Assembly: GCA_034336665.1 (NCBI GenBank)
Contig: JAPFBE010000002.1
Location: forward strand, 37,675,406-37,739,405
Length of the DNA: 64,000 nt
Direction: 5' to 3'
Source of the DNA: Luscinia megarhynchos
Taxonomy: Eukaryota; Chordata; Aves; Passeriformes; Turdidae
In this document: one piece after another, positions 26,901-40,829 of the stretch
Layout: each line of letters begins with the position of its first letter
Numbering within the stretch: the stretch's first letter is position 1
Made by a program: the position numbers and the translations under genes
Notes under the pieces: generated by a model
Told to the model about the DNA's origin: nothing
Databases searched by the model: none
What the model saw: the letters and a program-made list of their open reading frames with translations, nothing else

Positions 26901-29900
26901 TCCCTCTGGCCACACATTTTACACTCTGATACACTGGGCCAGGGAGGCTCCAGTATGCTGAAAACATCTCACAGGTTTGAGTGGGGGCAGATTTTTAGTT
27001 CTTGAATATTAAGGCTAACTGTGTTTAGGGTTTTTTCCATTTTCACATACATCAATTTGAAGAGAAGAGGCTCTTCAGGAAAAGCCAGCAACCCTCACAT
27101 ACACATGTATGTCCAGAATGGATTGGACAAGTCACTTCAAAGGGTTCATTTTCTATTAATCTCTTTGCTTACAAACCCAGCCATGTATTCTAGGTTAGAA
27201 CTGCCTGGTAAAAAGTCATGTCCCAGTTTACTTGGAAATCTAAGCAAATAAAATCAAACTAATCACTCAGTCCTGCTAGGGCTGGGGCAGAAGCTCCTGA
27301 AGCCATAAGTGCTGCTGACCTCCTGCTTCTGCCCTATTCCTCAGCTGTGGCTGCTCCCCCAGTACAACTCTGTCACAGGAAATGTAGGAAAAGAAGATTC
27401 AACTCTGCAATGGCCAGGTGACAAAGGCAGCTGATGTTGTGTCCAGGACAGCAGGTCAGATGGACTGTGAATGAATGATGCTGGTTTTGCTGGTGTGGTC
27501 TGCCAGAGTCATTTGGGGTGGCCAATAGCACATCCTTCCCTACACCACAACTCTACTGGGCTATAAATGCAAAGAAGAGCCTGCAATTTCTCTGGCATAA
27601 TTGCCACAGAAAAACCTCTTAGCCTAATGAAGTAATTCAGACTTTTATAAAATGGCATGTACAGCTTTACAAGAAAGCCTGACAATTTCACTACAGGAAG
27701 CAGAATTAGTGTGACTTTGTTAACCTATTTTCAAGGTGTCACAGCAACAGAAAGACATCAGCATGACCCTCTTGTAACTCCTTGGGTGTCAAATCAAGGT
27801 TCTTTCAGAAGGCAACATAAAAGCACAAACCACCTTCCATTAGCAAAGAGAGCTTTGATAGAGTCTGTGTCTCTCAAATAGTTTCAGATGTGGCAGGCAA
27901 AATTCCCAATAGGGGTAAGTGCAGGAAAGCCTTTGTGTGTATCCATATTCAAGGCTTGACCTTTCTGGCTGCTGGTGAAGAGCAGACACAAGGTGAATGG
28001 ATGGGCAGGAGCTTTGGGGAAACCACCTCAGCCAAGAGGAGCCACAGCTCTCCATTCCTGCCCAGCTGCCCTCCCCTGTCCAGGAGGCTCCCAGTCCAGG
28101 CACAGCTGGCTGCTGACCTGGCTGCTTTCTTGGGGTTGTCATGCACACCTGCAGCAGAGCAGGGCATCCCTCAGCCCTTCCAGCAGCAATACAGCACAGC
28201 ATCTCTCTGCAGGGCTGCTGTGCTGCTGGGGCAGACTCTAACAGCTGCATTAAACCCAAGTGCTCAAGCCCAAGTCCAGTAGCTCATTTATGATACAATA
28301 CCAAGATGTGTCACAGGAATTCATGCTTCACTCTCCTCTGCACAGGCCACGATGCAGTGCAGGCTCTCCTGGTGCAGCCAGAGTTTCACTGCGGCAGCTG
28401 CAGCATTGCAGAACATCCCTGTGCACAAATGCTTTGGTTTTGTCTTGCCACATAAACAACAGCAGTCCAGGAGAGATGTCTCCTTTGACCACTGAAAAAA
28501 CAGCAGTGATCTTTGTGAATAAAACCACTGAAAGGGAAGTATTTCATGACTAATTTGTAACACAGTCAAAATCTTTGTCTGCTTTGTAGTTTATAGGTCT
28601 TAACCACTGCTTGAACTCTCTATGGACCTGGGAGATGCACAGGACCCCAGCACTGTGGTGATTCCCTACCTCTCATAGTTGTGGCATGCCACATTTCCAT
28701 CTTTCTTTCTGCAGGGATGATTACAACCCATGCACCTCATTTGCATTAGTCCCATCAGGCTGTGTGGAACTTAGCCAGCTAAATATCAAATCCAGCCCTT
28801 GCAATTCTGCTTACCTAGAAGAAATAAAGCTGAATGAATTGAGGAAAAAGTAATCAGCTTACGTTGTTCTGATACAAAATACTTGAAGCTGATTTGGGAT
28901 CACGTCTCTGGGTTACTACATTGGTATTTAGAATATTGTGAATGTTGGGTATTGGCTGCCCCAGTAAAACCCTTAATAGGAGAAGCTGTGACTGCTGCTT
29001 GTTTTTAGCTGTGTGGTATCTGAGAGCTGAGGGTTCCTTTGCAGCACACCATGGACATGCTCAAGTAACTCTGAGATCCCAGAGTCCAGATGCAAGACAC
29101 AGAAAAGAGAAGCACGCTGGACAGCAGCTGGGCAGATGGATAATTTTCCAGAAATTATGGAAAATGCTATTCTTGATAGGACTTACAGCATTCACAACCC
29201 AGAGTCTTGCTCCAGCTCCCAGAGCAGGCCACAGAGGCAGGATGCAGACACTGCTGTTGAGCCAGTCCTGGGTGAATCAGTCAGCATCCATCCCTGCTGC
29301 CCCCTTGTCCAACAAAACAGATGGTGACTGGGCATTTTCCACGGCATTGGGAAACAGAAGGGATAAGTTGTCACATCTTTCTAGGACCAAAACCCAGATT
29401 AAAAAAACCACTTCTCTTTAAAGATTTACTAGTGGAGATTTTGCTCTAAGTAACAGAAAATGTCTCACCAAACATAATACTCCTCTGCAAATATTAGTGT
29501 AACAAAGCAAAGAGAACACAGAGTGAAACTGCTCATTTTTTGAGATTCTGCCTTCTTGTGAAGCAAGAGACTCTGAAGACTGACTGTTTAATTTCAATTT
29601 CCCCATAATTAAAAGCATGTTCAAATAAAGCCCAGGGCACATATATATCTTTGCACTTACAAATCCGTACAAGCTATGTGCAAATGTGACACACACAGAC
29701 CTATGCTATTATTTGCACTGAGAGTCATAGAAAACAGGAATGTGAGAGCCAGCACAAGGACAGCTGAATGAATTTCCATCAACCTCCTTGATAATGATGT
29801 GACAAGCTGCCCTCAGGGCTTCCTCCTGTTCCAAAGAAAGCCCCACGACCCGTCAGAGCAGCAGAAACCCCTGGCAAGCCCCTGCCAGGTCTCAGCACTG

Positions 29901-32900
29901 GCTCTGCAAGTCCTTGGTCGTGCTTGGTGAAGGCAGCTTGCACTTGGAGCGTGGGCTCCATCAGATGATCACTGAAGCCAAATTTGCTCCTTGGAAAACA
30001 TGCACACATTCCCACGGTGCCAGGAAACAGTGGGCTGCCAAACAGATTGCCTTGGCTGACCTGGCCCAGCTTTTTCCTAGCAGAAAATACACTCTGAACA
30101 TCTCTGAGGCCAATTTACCAACTTCTGCAAAGGTGAAAACTTCATGGCCTTCATTTAAGTCATTGAATGGGCTCATAACTGGCCTGCCACAAATGCTGAG
30201 GGTGAGCAGCCAAGATGGTCTTACCCACCTGTATTCCTGCAAGAGGCAGCCACAGTGTCCAGCTAAACAGCCTGTGTGGGAGTTCCACAAGAAACCAGTG
30301 AATCTGCTCAGTGTTTTAACTCTGCTGTCTCAAGGTTTTTTCTTGCTTCCCTGGGCATGAATCCTATCACACTCAGTTTTATGACCCAAGATGTGAAGTA
30401 CATCTGGCTGCTGAGGAATTGATAGGAGAAGTAAAGGGCTTTCCTTGCAGCATGGCTAAGTGCCAAGCTCTTCATGCAAGGTTGCAGTGTGCTAAGCACA
30501 CTGTCCTTATAGGCACAGAGAAATCAGGCAGCAAAAAGCAATAAAGTGGTTATATGGTTTGCCAGATAGCCTTTGAAAAAAGGGAAGAAAGTATAAAAGC
30601 ACCTGAGTTTGGACACAATTTGGTACAATGTGGTAACCTCCCTTTCCAGAGAAGGTATTATCTTGAGGTTTGGGAGGTGGGCTCTAGTGCAGGCTCTTTC
30701 ACAAATCCCATGATTGGTTTTCTCTTCCTAGAAACAGCATCAGTCCATCCAGAGCAGGTGCTCTATTTGAGCCAAGACCCCTGAGGCCAGTTTCTGATGG
30801 GGACCCCAGAGTGCTGGGAACACAGGCACCAGCTTGTCTTTCTGGGTTCCTCCTCATCTGCAGGGAGAGGCTGGTGATTAGGCTGGGATCTGCCATGGTC
30901 CTTGCTGTGCCTTGTCACTGGGGATATCACTAGGTGGCCCTCTTAGATTGTCTCTTTCTAATGAGCAAGATTTTAATCTTCAAAAAAATATTGTACTGTT
31001 AGGGACTGGGACTGGAGCCCTTAAATACTTTTCTCTTTTGAATTTTTTTTTTTAAATAAAGGATTCTTATTTTGAAAGAAATCATTATATGATTGTGAGA
31101 GCTTGCTGGGAGGTTTATTCCCTATATTTTGACAGAAACCCTTCAAAACCACAACTCTGGGCTCAAAGGAATGAACTTTCTTTCAGAGGAGATTTCTTTG
31201 TACGCTATTTGAGCTGACCTTTGCTCTAAAGTTAATAAATATATATAAATAAAAGATTATGGGCTTTGAGCAGCTGATAATCTGGTCTGCTTCAGTAGAA
31301 AGGTACACCAGAGGTTTGCTACAGTTTGCCTTAGTGCCAGGAGGAAAAGGACAAGTTTGGGTTTTTTCCCAAGTGGAAAGGTTCACACATTTGCAAGACC
31401 CTTTACATTTACCTGGGACTCTACAAGGACAAAGTATCAGCTTTTCAATCCTGTTATGTGTTACTTGTCCTCTCAAAGGTTATTTGTTCTTCTGTGAGAG
31501 GCCATTGCAGCACTCAGCTTTTCATTGCAATCCTTTCCAATTAGAAAACCAGGAGTGTTTACACAGTGAGGCTTGTAAGCACTTGTACAGCTGCAGCATG
31601 AAGGCATCTTGGGAGTGAAGGAGTTTGTAACTACAAAAAAATCCCACAGTCACATTTCCCAGCACTGAGGATCTGGACCAAGGCTCTGTGCTTCATTCCT
31701 TGTACAGCTGCTTGGCTACTCAGCATTGCAAATTTTAAGGAGAACACAGAGTATCAGCACGTTGTGTTGAACTTCTGGGTCTGCTGGGAGAAGGGAGTCA
31801 TAAAAGGTTAGAAAAGAAGAAATCATTAGTGCCTGGGAGAAATAATGGGAGCAGAGGATGTGCTGTGGGGAAAGAGTGATGCAAGCTCTCAAAAGGTTAT
31901 TTTTGAGTTATTGATGAGATATTTCCTGCAAGCAGCCACCTCTGCTACCAAAGAGTGGTTGGCACTCCACCAGTTAAGGAAAACCCAAAGACCAGTTTGG
32001 CTCTTCAGCAACGAGCCTGACCTTGCAGTCTGAACACTTGATAAATTCAAGATTGTGCAGGCTCCAAAAGACCAGCTGCCACCACAAAAGTCATGGAGAT
32101 GGGAAAAACCAGTGAGCAAAGAAGTCCACACCTCTTCAATTTATTCACCAAACTAAACACAGCGAATCTTCATCCCCAGCAAGGTGTCAGTGAAGAGAGG
32201 GGAAGGAATTGCATGTTTGTCCAGCTGGCACATTATAGCCAGAAAAACTGTGCATTTTAAAATGCTCACTGTCTTTACACAGGATGAAAAAGCAAGGGGT
32301 GGGTTTTCTCCACTAGCATCAAGTCAACAAACCCACCAGTGACATGTGCCAATGTCAGTGGAGGGAAACCTGTCCTGGATACTGCAGAAATGATGGTGAG
32401 TGCTCTCTGTATACCAGAACAGCATCAGCCCCAGTGAGAGAACAAAGCTCAGGTTCTCAAAGCAGATTTCTGTTCTGAACATCCCGACTAACAAAAACAT
32501 GAAAGGTCTGGCTTAGGACTCAGAAAAGACCCCTCCTCTTTTTTGAAGCCATTTGACTTCCACAGTGCTGAGATTTCTATGGGAATTTGCTGGCAAGCTG
32601 TTAGGAAGACTCATGCCACATGTAAGATTAGGCAGCCTCTGGGATCCCTTCCTTTCCTAAGGACACAGCTTCCAGCCAAGAAGAGCTTTGAGATGAATCC
32701 ATGACCACCTTGCTAATTAGCTCTGGCCATTTGCAGGGCCTTCCAGGGGTTATTTGCTTGTTCTAGCCCTGCACTTGAATAAACTGAGCTATCACATTAG
32801 GTGGCTGGGACCACACAACATCTGTAGAACCTGCTGCCTGACCTTTCTGAGAATCCCCTTTGCTTACCCATTGTTGCAGAGAAGGTTTTGCAATCAGAAA

Positions 32901-33699
32901 TGGCAAGGCAATTTGGCAGAACAAGAGGCATTTCCCACTTAGAAATTCTCATGATTACATGGGATCAAGTGGTGTGTCCAGCCAGGGACATGAGATGGTG
33001 GCAGAGTTCTCTCCCAGGGACTGCAGAAGCCAGCAGGTTTATAGCTGCAAGCTCTAGAGAGGTGTCAGAGAGAGACCTTTCAGCCACTGTTCTTAAACTT
33101 GAGCAGGTGTTCCCTGCTGCCTGTCAAAATGTTACACGAAGCAGAAAGAGAAATTAAAGGATGCTTAAGGCAGGAAAACCTCCCAGAGAAGAGGTTTCTG
33201 CTTTCTGCATCCCTTTCTTCAACACCTCTCATCCCAAAAATAAATTATCCACCTATTTCTAAGAACTGAGGCGAGCAACAAGGGCTTTTTACATCTTTCC
33301 CAGACTTGCCTTCTCCATACAACAGTTGTTTCCAATTACAGCCAGCTTCCATCAGCATCTCTCACTCTCCCTGCTTGCAGGAGACAAGTTAGATACTGAC
33401 TTTGTATTTTCACCTTAGTTGTTCTCTGGGCTGTGGGGGAGGAAAGGGAAAGAAAGAGAAAGTGAATGTAAGTGAATATCAAGAACCTGCCTTAGATAAA
33501 ATATTCAAGTCCTACAGTGAATAATACATGGGAATGGAAAACATTTTTCCAGCTGCATGCAAGCCCAGTGCACTGTAGCAGAGACTGTACCAACTTGGCT
33601 TACATCTTACAGAGGACCAAAGGAGGCAAAAAATTTGGCACAGCTTCTGTTATTAACTAAATTCCCCTTCAACAGTGCAGCAGCAGAAACAAGCACAGG

Positions 33700-33700
<1 letters not shown>
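23911..33700. other. Gene-free stretch, 10 kb
   Basis: Mixed composition with GC-richer patches at about 28000..28250 and 29020..29340. Open frames up to 159 codons show no known domain. I see no CR1, LTR or RNA gene here, although older unassigned repeats may be present. Confidence 0.5.

Positions 33701-33733
<33 letters not shown>
33701..33733. repeat. (CA)n microsatellite, 33 bp
   Basis: An uninterrupted CA dinucleotide run of about 16.5 units. It explains the threonine-histidine runs in overlapping open frames, which are therefore not protein genes. Likely length-polymorphic. Confidence 0.98.
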
Positions 33734-33736
<3 letters not shown>

Positions 33737-34964
33737 TTACACTTCTGCTCCAGCAGCATGGGTGCTGTGCTCACATGCAGCAAAACACAAGAACTTGGTC
33801 GGAGGTTTCAGCTGGAGGCTGGGCTGCTCTGTGCTGCTGGGCTCTCCCCAGGATGGAGAGCAGAGGTTTGCTCTGCAGCTGCCCTGTCACCAGCTCTCTG
33901 CGCTCCTGTGTGTCCCTGCACTCTGCTGGTGGCCATAGCAACATCCCAGCGCTCCTGCACGCCAGCCCTTCCTGTGCCCTCCACACTCACAGGCTTTCAA
34001 ACCCGCCACCATTTCCCAGCAGGGCTCTGGCATTCCCCAGGTGCCAGTGCCCCCCTCGTGCCCTGCCCATCCCACCACTGGCTGCTGCCAAGGAGCTTCC
34101 CAGGAGTAGCACTGCTCACACCAGGCTCGAAGCATGGCTGGATTTACCTGCTGGCAGCATTCCATGGCACCCTCTGGAGCCACCTCTGCCCTTCTCAGAG
34201 GGGATGAGCCTGGCCTTGCTGCAGCTCTGCCTGGGGAACTGGCCCAGAGTGTCTTGCCTCTCCTCTCCGACCAGAGGGTTGGCTGGATTAAATCCTGCCA
34301 AGTCTCTTCATAAGAGCTGTTGAATCAACCTGGGCACCAGGGAAAGATGTCATCCCACTCCACTGGATGAGAAAATGCTCATCTAAGGATATACTGCAAC
34401 CTGGGCTGCCTTGAGCATCCATTTTATGGATGCCACACTGCTGTGGGAGCTGCTCATCTCCCTGCTCTGACAAGTTGCAGATGTTTCCTTCAGTGTTATT
34501 CCAGTTTCAGGCACAAAGTGCACAGAGGCTGGAAAATAAGTAGCCCTAAGGGATTCTGTGAACCCCTCATCTGCTGCCTCAGGATACACAGGCCCCCCTG
34601 CTGCCTCAAAAGGCACTGTGTGCACCTAGAAACCAGGGAACAAAAAGGGGGGAAGGAGAGGGAACACAGAGGCAACCATTCCCACTCCCAGGCTCTGGGG
34701 AACAACTCAGCACTTGTACAAATGCAGGGACAAGGGCCTGCACTGCAATTCAGGTAATGGCCATGCCAGGCTGAAACTGCTGCTCTGGATCAGCTCTATT
34801 CACAGCATTCCTTTCCAATGCCTGCTTGCACAAGTGTTCCTACAGGCTTAGCTTTCAAAGTACTTATTGCTGTTTAAAAACAAAAAAAAAACCACAGACT
34901 GTTTCTAAGGCTTGCAGAAGCACACACACAGCTAGAAGGAAAGATTTTTTCCTACTTTTTAAGC

Positions 34965-35262
34965 CCTTCACTGCTTCAAGACATAATTGATTTATGCAAG
35001 GAGATAAAAATGTTACTTATTGCAGGCCAGCGTATTTCCAGACAGAACTAATCATCATTAGCCTTTCTGATTACTGAGTAAACAGCCTGCTTAAGTATTG
35101 ATCATAAATCTATGATATCGCTTGGGCTCATTCTAACCTTGCACATTAATGTCAGCTGCTGGGAGATGCAAATACAATAGATTCACTTTCCAATTGCTTG
35201 TCAGAATATTGTACATGTGCTACTGCAGTATTCCGGGCTCAGATATTGTATTCCTCCCCTGA
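34965..35262. promoter_or_regulatory. Candidate conserved non-coding element with octamer and SOX-like sites
   Basis: A stretch dense in homeodomain-type cores (AATTGA, CATTAA, TAATCATCATTAG), an E-box CAGCTG, and an octamer ATGCAAAT at 35166..35173 followed directly by ACAAT (a SOX-type core). It has no repeat character and no open frame. Motif density alone is weak evidence; constraint has not been tested. Confidence 0.25.
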
Positions 35263-37001
35263 GGTCTAAGAAACAAGAATTTCAAGAGGACAGCAAATGA
35301 ATTTCCAGCCTGAGGGAAAATGTTTGATGGAAAAAGTCACATTGTTACAGTTTTCATGGAAAATGAGATGAAAGAGAGGTTGAAAAAAAATAATACTGGA
35401 GTGGTTTTAGCTGTAAGTGCCACTGAGGGCCTGATAAGAGCTGTACCTTGTCATTTTTTAGGCCAGTCTCTTTTGCACACTAGAGCTCCCACTCAGGCTC
35501 ACACAAAGCATTCCTCTCTGGGTATAAGGTAGGAGGAAGACTACTGCTCTCTGGGGGCAATGTCAGGAAAGAGAGCCTGCCTGGTAAAAGCTAAAATACA
35601 ATTCAGGAAGCATTATGATATCTGGATTGACTAAAATTCATTATTTTTATTGGAAGTATTTTTTCTCATGGTGAGAAATTGTTTGCTCCTGTCAATAGCT
35701 AGCACTTTCCACACTAACTGTGAAAGCCCAATTTATCCAACAGAAATGCTGATGGAAATCATTGGGGTCAGCTTTCAGAGGACCACCTTGCACTTTCAAA
35801 ACAGCAATCAAATAGTCCTCCTGTTTTATCCATCAGGAATGGATGGCAGACAGGCCAGGTGGACTGGGCAGCAAGTGGGGTTTAGTGCACAGAGCTGCTG
35901 CTCAGCTCTTGGCTTCATCCCATTTGAGATAAAAGATGCATTGGGGCATTAAACAATCACTGCATGCATCACCACATTAAGCCCTTGGAAGTGAGGCACA
36001 GTGACTACAGAAATCCATCTATATTGTTCTTGGATTCACTGTGAGTAGTAAACTGATGTGCAAAAAACCCCAACTACAGACCACATATAAAATCCAAGCA
36101 GTCCAAAAGTGCCAAGAGATTTCGTAGGAGCCCCTGGTGAGGCAGGATGCAGCTGAGGTAACCTGCTTCTCAAGCCTCCTAATTGCCTTGATCCATTTTC
36201 AAGGAAGAGGATAAAATGTCACAATGACGTATTTTACTTGAGCAATCAATGCTGTGGGCTGCAAAGCAAAAGCAAACAGCCCCATTAATTCACAATAACC
36301 TTCTTCTGAAACCTTTTGGGATTTTATGCTTAGCTGCTGCTAAACAGAGGAGGTTAAATAGCAAAAATGCAGAACCACTTGCTTTGCTTCTCAGCTCTGA
36401 TGGGCAACCTTCAGAGCAGGCACAGCTATCAGTTAAATGCTGTGGTATGATCCAGACCAGGCACAGCAGCTCCTCTGCCAGCTGCATTGCCAGTGCTGGC
36501 ATCAGTCACTGCTGGCCTCCCCCTCTGTGCTCAGGGACAGCAGAGTGCTCCCAGGAGCAGGGGGAGCCTCCTGGGGAGTCTGCACTGAGCTAAACTGGAG
36601 CAGTGCTGGGGCTCAGGGCAGCTGCAAGGCTGAGGGGTGAGCAGGACATGTCCAGCCTTTGCTGTGTGCTTCCTCAGAGGCCTGCACCAATGAAAGGTCA
36701 GAGCTCTGGCTGTGGGCTGTTTTTGTTAGCTTGCTTTGACTGCTTTTGTTAAATATGAGTAGAGGTTAGGGTTATTCAGAGAGGATGCCCTGTCCCTTCT
36801 TTCCCAAAACTGTCCTCTTGCCCTGATACAACAGTGCTTTCCCTGGCTCACTGCCACACTCAGAGGCTTCTCCCATCCCTTTCTATCAGGCTTCCTCTGT
36901 GGTCCATGTCATGTTTGCACTGAGTGCAAACAAGGACAACAGCTTTCCTAGGATTAACTTTTAGCAAAAATTACTACTTTTCTAAGCAAAACTTAATAAC
37001 T

Positions 37002-37028
37002 AACTAGTACTACTACTACTTACTAGTT
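37002..37028. repeat. Short inverted repeat around a (TAC)n run
   Basis: Arms AACTAGTA (37002..37009) and TACTAGTT (37021..37028) are exact reverse complements. They flank an 11-base loop made of CTACTACTACT. A small hairpin could form; no function is implied. Confidence 0.8.
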
Positions 37029-37079
37029 TAATTTATTTTAAAAATAAAAAGCACTCTGAGGAAAGCTTCCCTTTAAAAA

Positions 37080-37205
37080 GCAAAGAGACCAGTAGTGAAG
37101 GAGTTAAAGAAAGCAATTGATTTCAAAGCAATCAGAATACCAAAAGCTTGATAGGTGACACCTGTGGTTGGACTATTATGTAATAAGCTTATAGCTGTTT
37201 AGAAA
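37080..37205. promoter_or_regulatory. Candidate regulatory element with AGGTG/CACCT palindrome and RUNX site
   Basis: AGGTGACACCT at 37153..37163 is an exact inverted pair of AGGTG and CACCT, suiting ZEB-type or T-box factors. It overlaps TGTGGTT (37163..37169), the RUNX core. Homeodomain-like CAATTGATT and TATGTAATAAG flank it. Non-repetitive and non-coding. Confidence 0.2.
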
Positions 37206-37249
37206 GGGCAAGCAAGAGTAAAATAGTCTGGTATGTCAATGAATAATTC

Positions 37250-37269
37250 ATATATATATATATATATAT
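37250..37269. repeat. (AT)n microsatellite, 20 bp
   Basis: An uninterrupted alternating AT tract of ten units, followed by a T-rich flank. Confidence 0.95.
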
Positions 37270-40200
37270 TGTTTTTAGTCTGACAGGACACAGGATAAAC
37301 TTAGAAGTCTCTGCTTAGTAAGGAAAATGAAAGAAGCAGCCTGGGACACTTGAGAGATCTGCTACAGGTCATCAACAAGCAGCATTAGGTAGAGAGTTTT
37401 AATTTATTTTCTTTTTTTAAAAAAGTCTTTAGCTGAAGACTTTGCTAACCTTTTTCCTTCCCAATACAAAGCTATGAAACAGGAAAGTGATTGAAGAGCT
37501 TCTTGGGATACGATGGGAATGATTTTCTGCAAAGTTAAAGGGAAGAGGGAGGTTTGGAGGATGGGTAGCTCTCTGAAAAACAGTATTAACAGCACACACA
37601 TGCTCTGCCAGTGCGGAGGAAGCATAGCAGGAGAGCAACTTGGCTCTGCTAGGAGCTATGAAACAGCCTGAAACTTGAGAAGAATAGAAAAATAGGGCAT
37701 AGGGGAAGTTATTCAAGAGAAGCATGACAGAAGAGCATGAATTTATAAGGGTAAAATCAAAGGCCAAAGACACAGAGCAGGCCCGGAGAACAGGATTTTA
37801 CCAGGAAAGTATGTAAATTAATGCATTAGCAAGACAATAGAGATCACTTCTCAGTGGGAAGGGAGCAGCTAGCCCTGAGGAATGGAGCAAGGCATTCTAC
37901 TTTGCACTGGAAAAGACAGCAGCTGGAGTGGATGGGCAGGAGAATAACACCCAGGGAAAGGGTAAAGGAGCCAAGATGATACCAGAAGAGAACATGCCAT
38001 AGAGTACTCTGAAAATGTACTCTGGAAAGGTAGAAAATGCCTGAAAGCTTTTTTAACTGGTTAGACATGAGGAAATGTACCCAGATTGCTCATCAGCCTA
38101 TGAGAGAACATGTCAAAATGACCACAAATTTTTGTTGCACACTTGGAGAAAAAATGGCACTGGATAATGGGAAACAGAAGAGTAAAATAGTCCTTAAAAA
38201 ATTATTTAATTGTCCAGTGATACCAGTGATAACAGAGCATGTGGCTTCAATTGCAATTCCTAGAAAAGCACTGGAACAAATTATCTCATTATATGTGAAC
38301 ATGCAGTAAGCAAACATGCTACAAGCAACCAACATCACCAACTCATTAATAAAACCCACATGGAATCAATCTAGTTTTTCACACCTTGCCATACCAGAAT
38401 ATAAAATCTCAGAGAGGCTTGTGGGCTTGGTTTGGGAATTTTTTTGTGAACCCCTCCCCATCATTTTGGTTTGAGCTGGTTTTTTTCCCCACATCCAGCT
38501 AGGTTTGGAAAGAAGAAATAATTGGTCGCTGAAACAGAGGAACCTCGGGGGAGTTTGGTAATACAGGAGCTTAATAATGTGCCATGAAATAAGATCTCTT
38601 TAAATGTTTCTCTTTATTTGTATATTTTACAGTCACTGCTTTGTATGTCTGGCTATTCAGATCACTGGTGCTGGCTCTCCACCATGATACAGGTGCTACC
38701 AAGTATTTCTTTAAACAGCACAGTAGGAATAAGGATTACAAGGAAATCTGGTGTTCACAAACGCCAGATGAATGTAAATACACATTTCTGTGTGCACATG
38801 AAAGCATACTGCAGTGGCATCCAGAGCTGTTTTAAAAATAATTATGTGCATTAGTCATGGGGTTGAGCAAGGAAAGGTTTCATAAAGGCAGAGTTGTCAG
38901 CCTCCATCCACACACAGCTGAGTGTGGGGAGGTGCAGGCAGAGACCTAATATGTGAAACTGGCTGATAATTACCTTACACCACTCAGCAAGAAAAATTAA
39001 GCTGTGAAAACCATACAATATGTGAATTATCACCACACATGGAGAGGGGGAGGGTCTCTGAGGACAGGGGCACAGCATGTCAGCCCCTGGGGCAGGGGAT
39101 GGTAAAGAGATTCTCAGTGCTGCAGCTGCCTGAGGATGGACGTGTAGGCCTAGGGAAGCTCTGGTGAGAGGCATGAGACAGAGATTTCAGGGATCCACAG
39201 GAGAAACCTAGTGGGGGGCTGCAGGCTTTTCCATGTGAGGGAATGTGGGCAGCTTCCAGACCATGGTACCAGGCTGGGCAGGCAGGGCACTAGGGGCAGC
39301 TGAGCTGAACAGGGCTGCAATAAGTGATAACAGAAGAAGATGGGAGCACCTGGAAATTGTGGACTGTGGTTCAGAAATCTGGGTACTTGAAAGCTATCAA
39401 CAAAAAATCATTGGTTATATTCCTCTCCTCCTTGGGTTACCTTGGCTCAATACACACCATCTAAATAAACCACTGACAACCACTGGCCACTGACAAAAAC
39501 CAACAAACTAACATCAACCTTCCAATTGTTCCAATCCAAATAATTAAGAGAAAACTAACCAACCTTTTAAAAAAAACCTCTAAATTTTCTCCTTTTCCTT
39601 TAGCAACCTCCTACAACACATGAACATAACTAGTGGCTGCACTGCAGACACCATCTGTTCCAGCACAACAGCAACTCACCCACTTCTACCCACTCAGCAT
39701 GACCAGAATTTAGCAGTGCATGCTGCATGTGCAGGGGAGGCACATGTGTTGTGAGTGGTGGAGGAGAGCAAACTAGGATAAGGAAGGGACAATCACTGCT
39801 AGAGGGGGAGCGAGTGCAGCTCTGCAATGAAACCTTCTTTTTGAGAGGATAGCAAGTTGGCCACACTCGAGAAGGATGAGAAAAATTCATCCTGGGATAA
39901 CCAAATGTTTCACCATCTTGTAAACTGCCTAGTACTGATGCAGCCATCCAAACCTATTGCTTCCTTGCCATCAGCCACAGTCAGCAATCCAATTTTTTTC
40001 ACTCTGTGCTCCACAGAGTATTTTCCACAAGTATGGCATCCCATGAAATACAGGTAAATCATTCTGGTAGTCAGCCTGGGAATTCTGGCATCAGCCCTGG
40101 TGTGGGCAGAGGACCACAACTTGGCCCTCAAATTCTCTTTTCTCATCCAATAGTTTTGCTCTGTGGCCATGAGATTCTGCATGTAACCTTAGGAGAAAGA

Positions 40201-40829
40201 TACAAATAAGTGCATCTCACAGGAAGGACTGTAAAACCAACTTTGCTTGGCAGCAAGACACTTACAGTACCTGGTTGGTGGGGAGCTAAACAAAAATGTG
40301 TCCTCTCCTGATGACCTTCAGCTCTTGCTACTTCCTCCATAGCCCCCAACAGGGAATGCATGACATCTACCAAGACCTTTTTCTGTAAGAATTTTAAACA
40401 ATTAGCACAATCCCATCAAGGAGAAATTTCTATGAAGCAACAGGACGACATTGAGAACAAGGTAGTGTCCAGGGTTTCAATTCTCTTGCAGAAAGGGCTC
40501 TGTGCTCTGGGCTTCCTCTCAAGCCACGTTGCCAGTGCTGTACTTCCAGTTTCAATGACTTTATGCTTTCTTACTTGCTGTACTTGGATAATCCAGTTTC
40601 CATGCAGTATCATTCCCTTTGCACATGGGGTAATTCCAACAGTTCACACAGCCGAACTTTGTCTCTTCAAATATCTGCTGAAATTATATCTGCCTTGTTT
40701 CTGTAATTGAGCAGTTATTAAAGAAGTAATTTCCTCCCATATTTAACCCTTTAAGAGGTGTCGCACCCCTGTTTCCTTATATACCATTGCTTGGTTGACT
40801 GTGCATGTATAAACTGTTTTGTGTCTCCT

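Noticed and set aside
28942..29421. 159-codon plus-strand open frame
   Set aside because: No recognisable domain, mixed composition, and a second frame open over the same bases.
33557..34207. 216-codon plus-strand open frame, the longest in the window
   Set aside because: It runs through the CA microsatellite (Thr-His repeat), lies in a GC-richer patch with open frames in several frames on both strands, and has no known domain.
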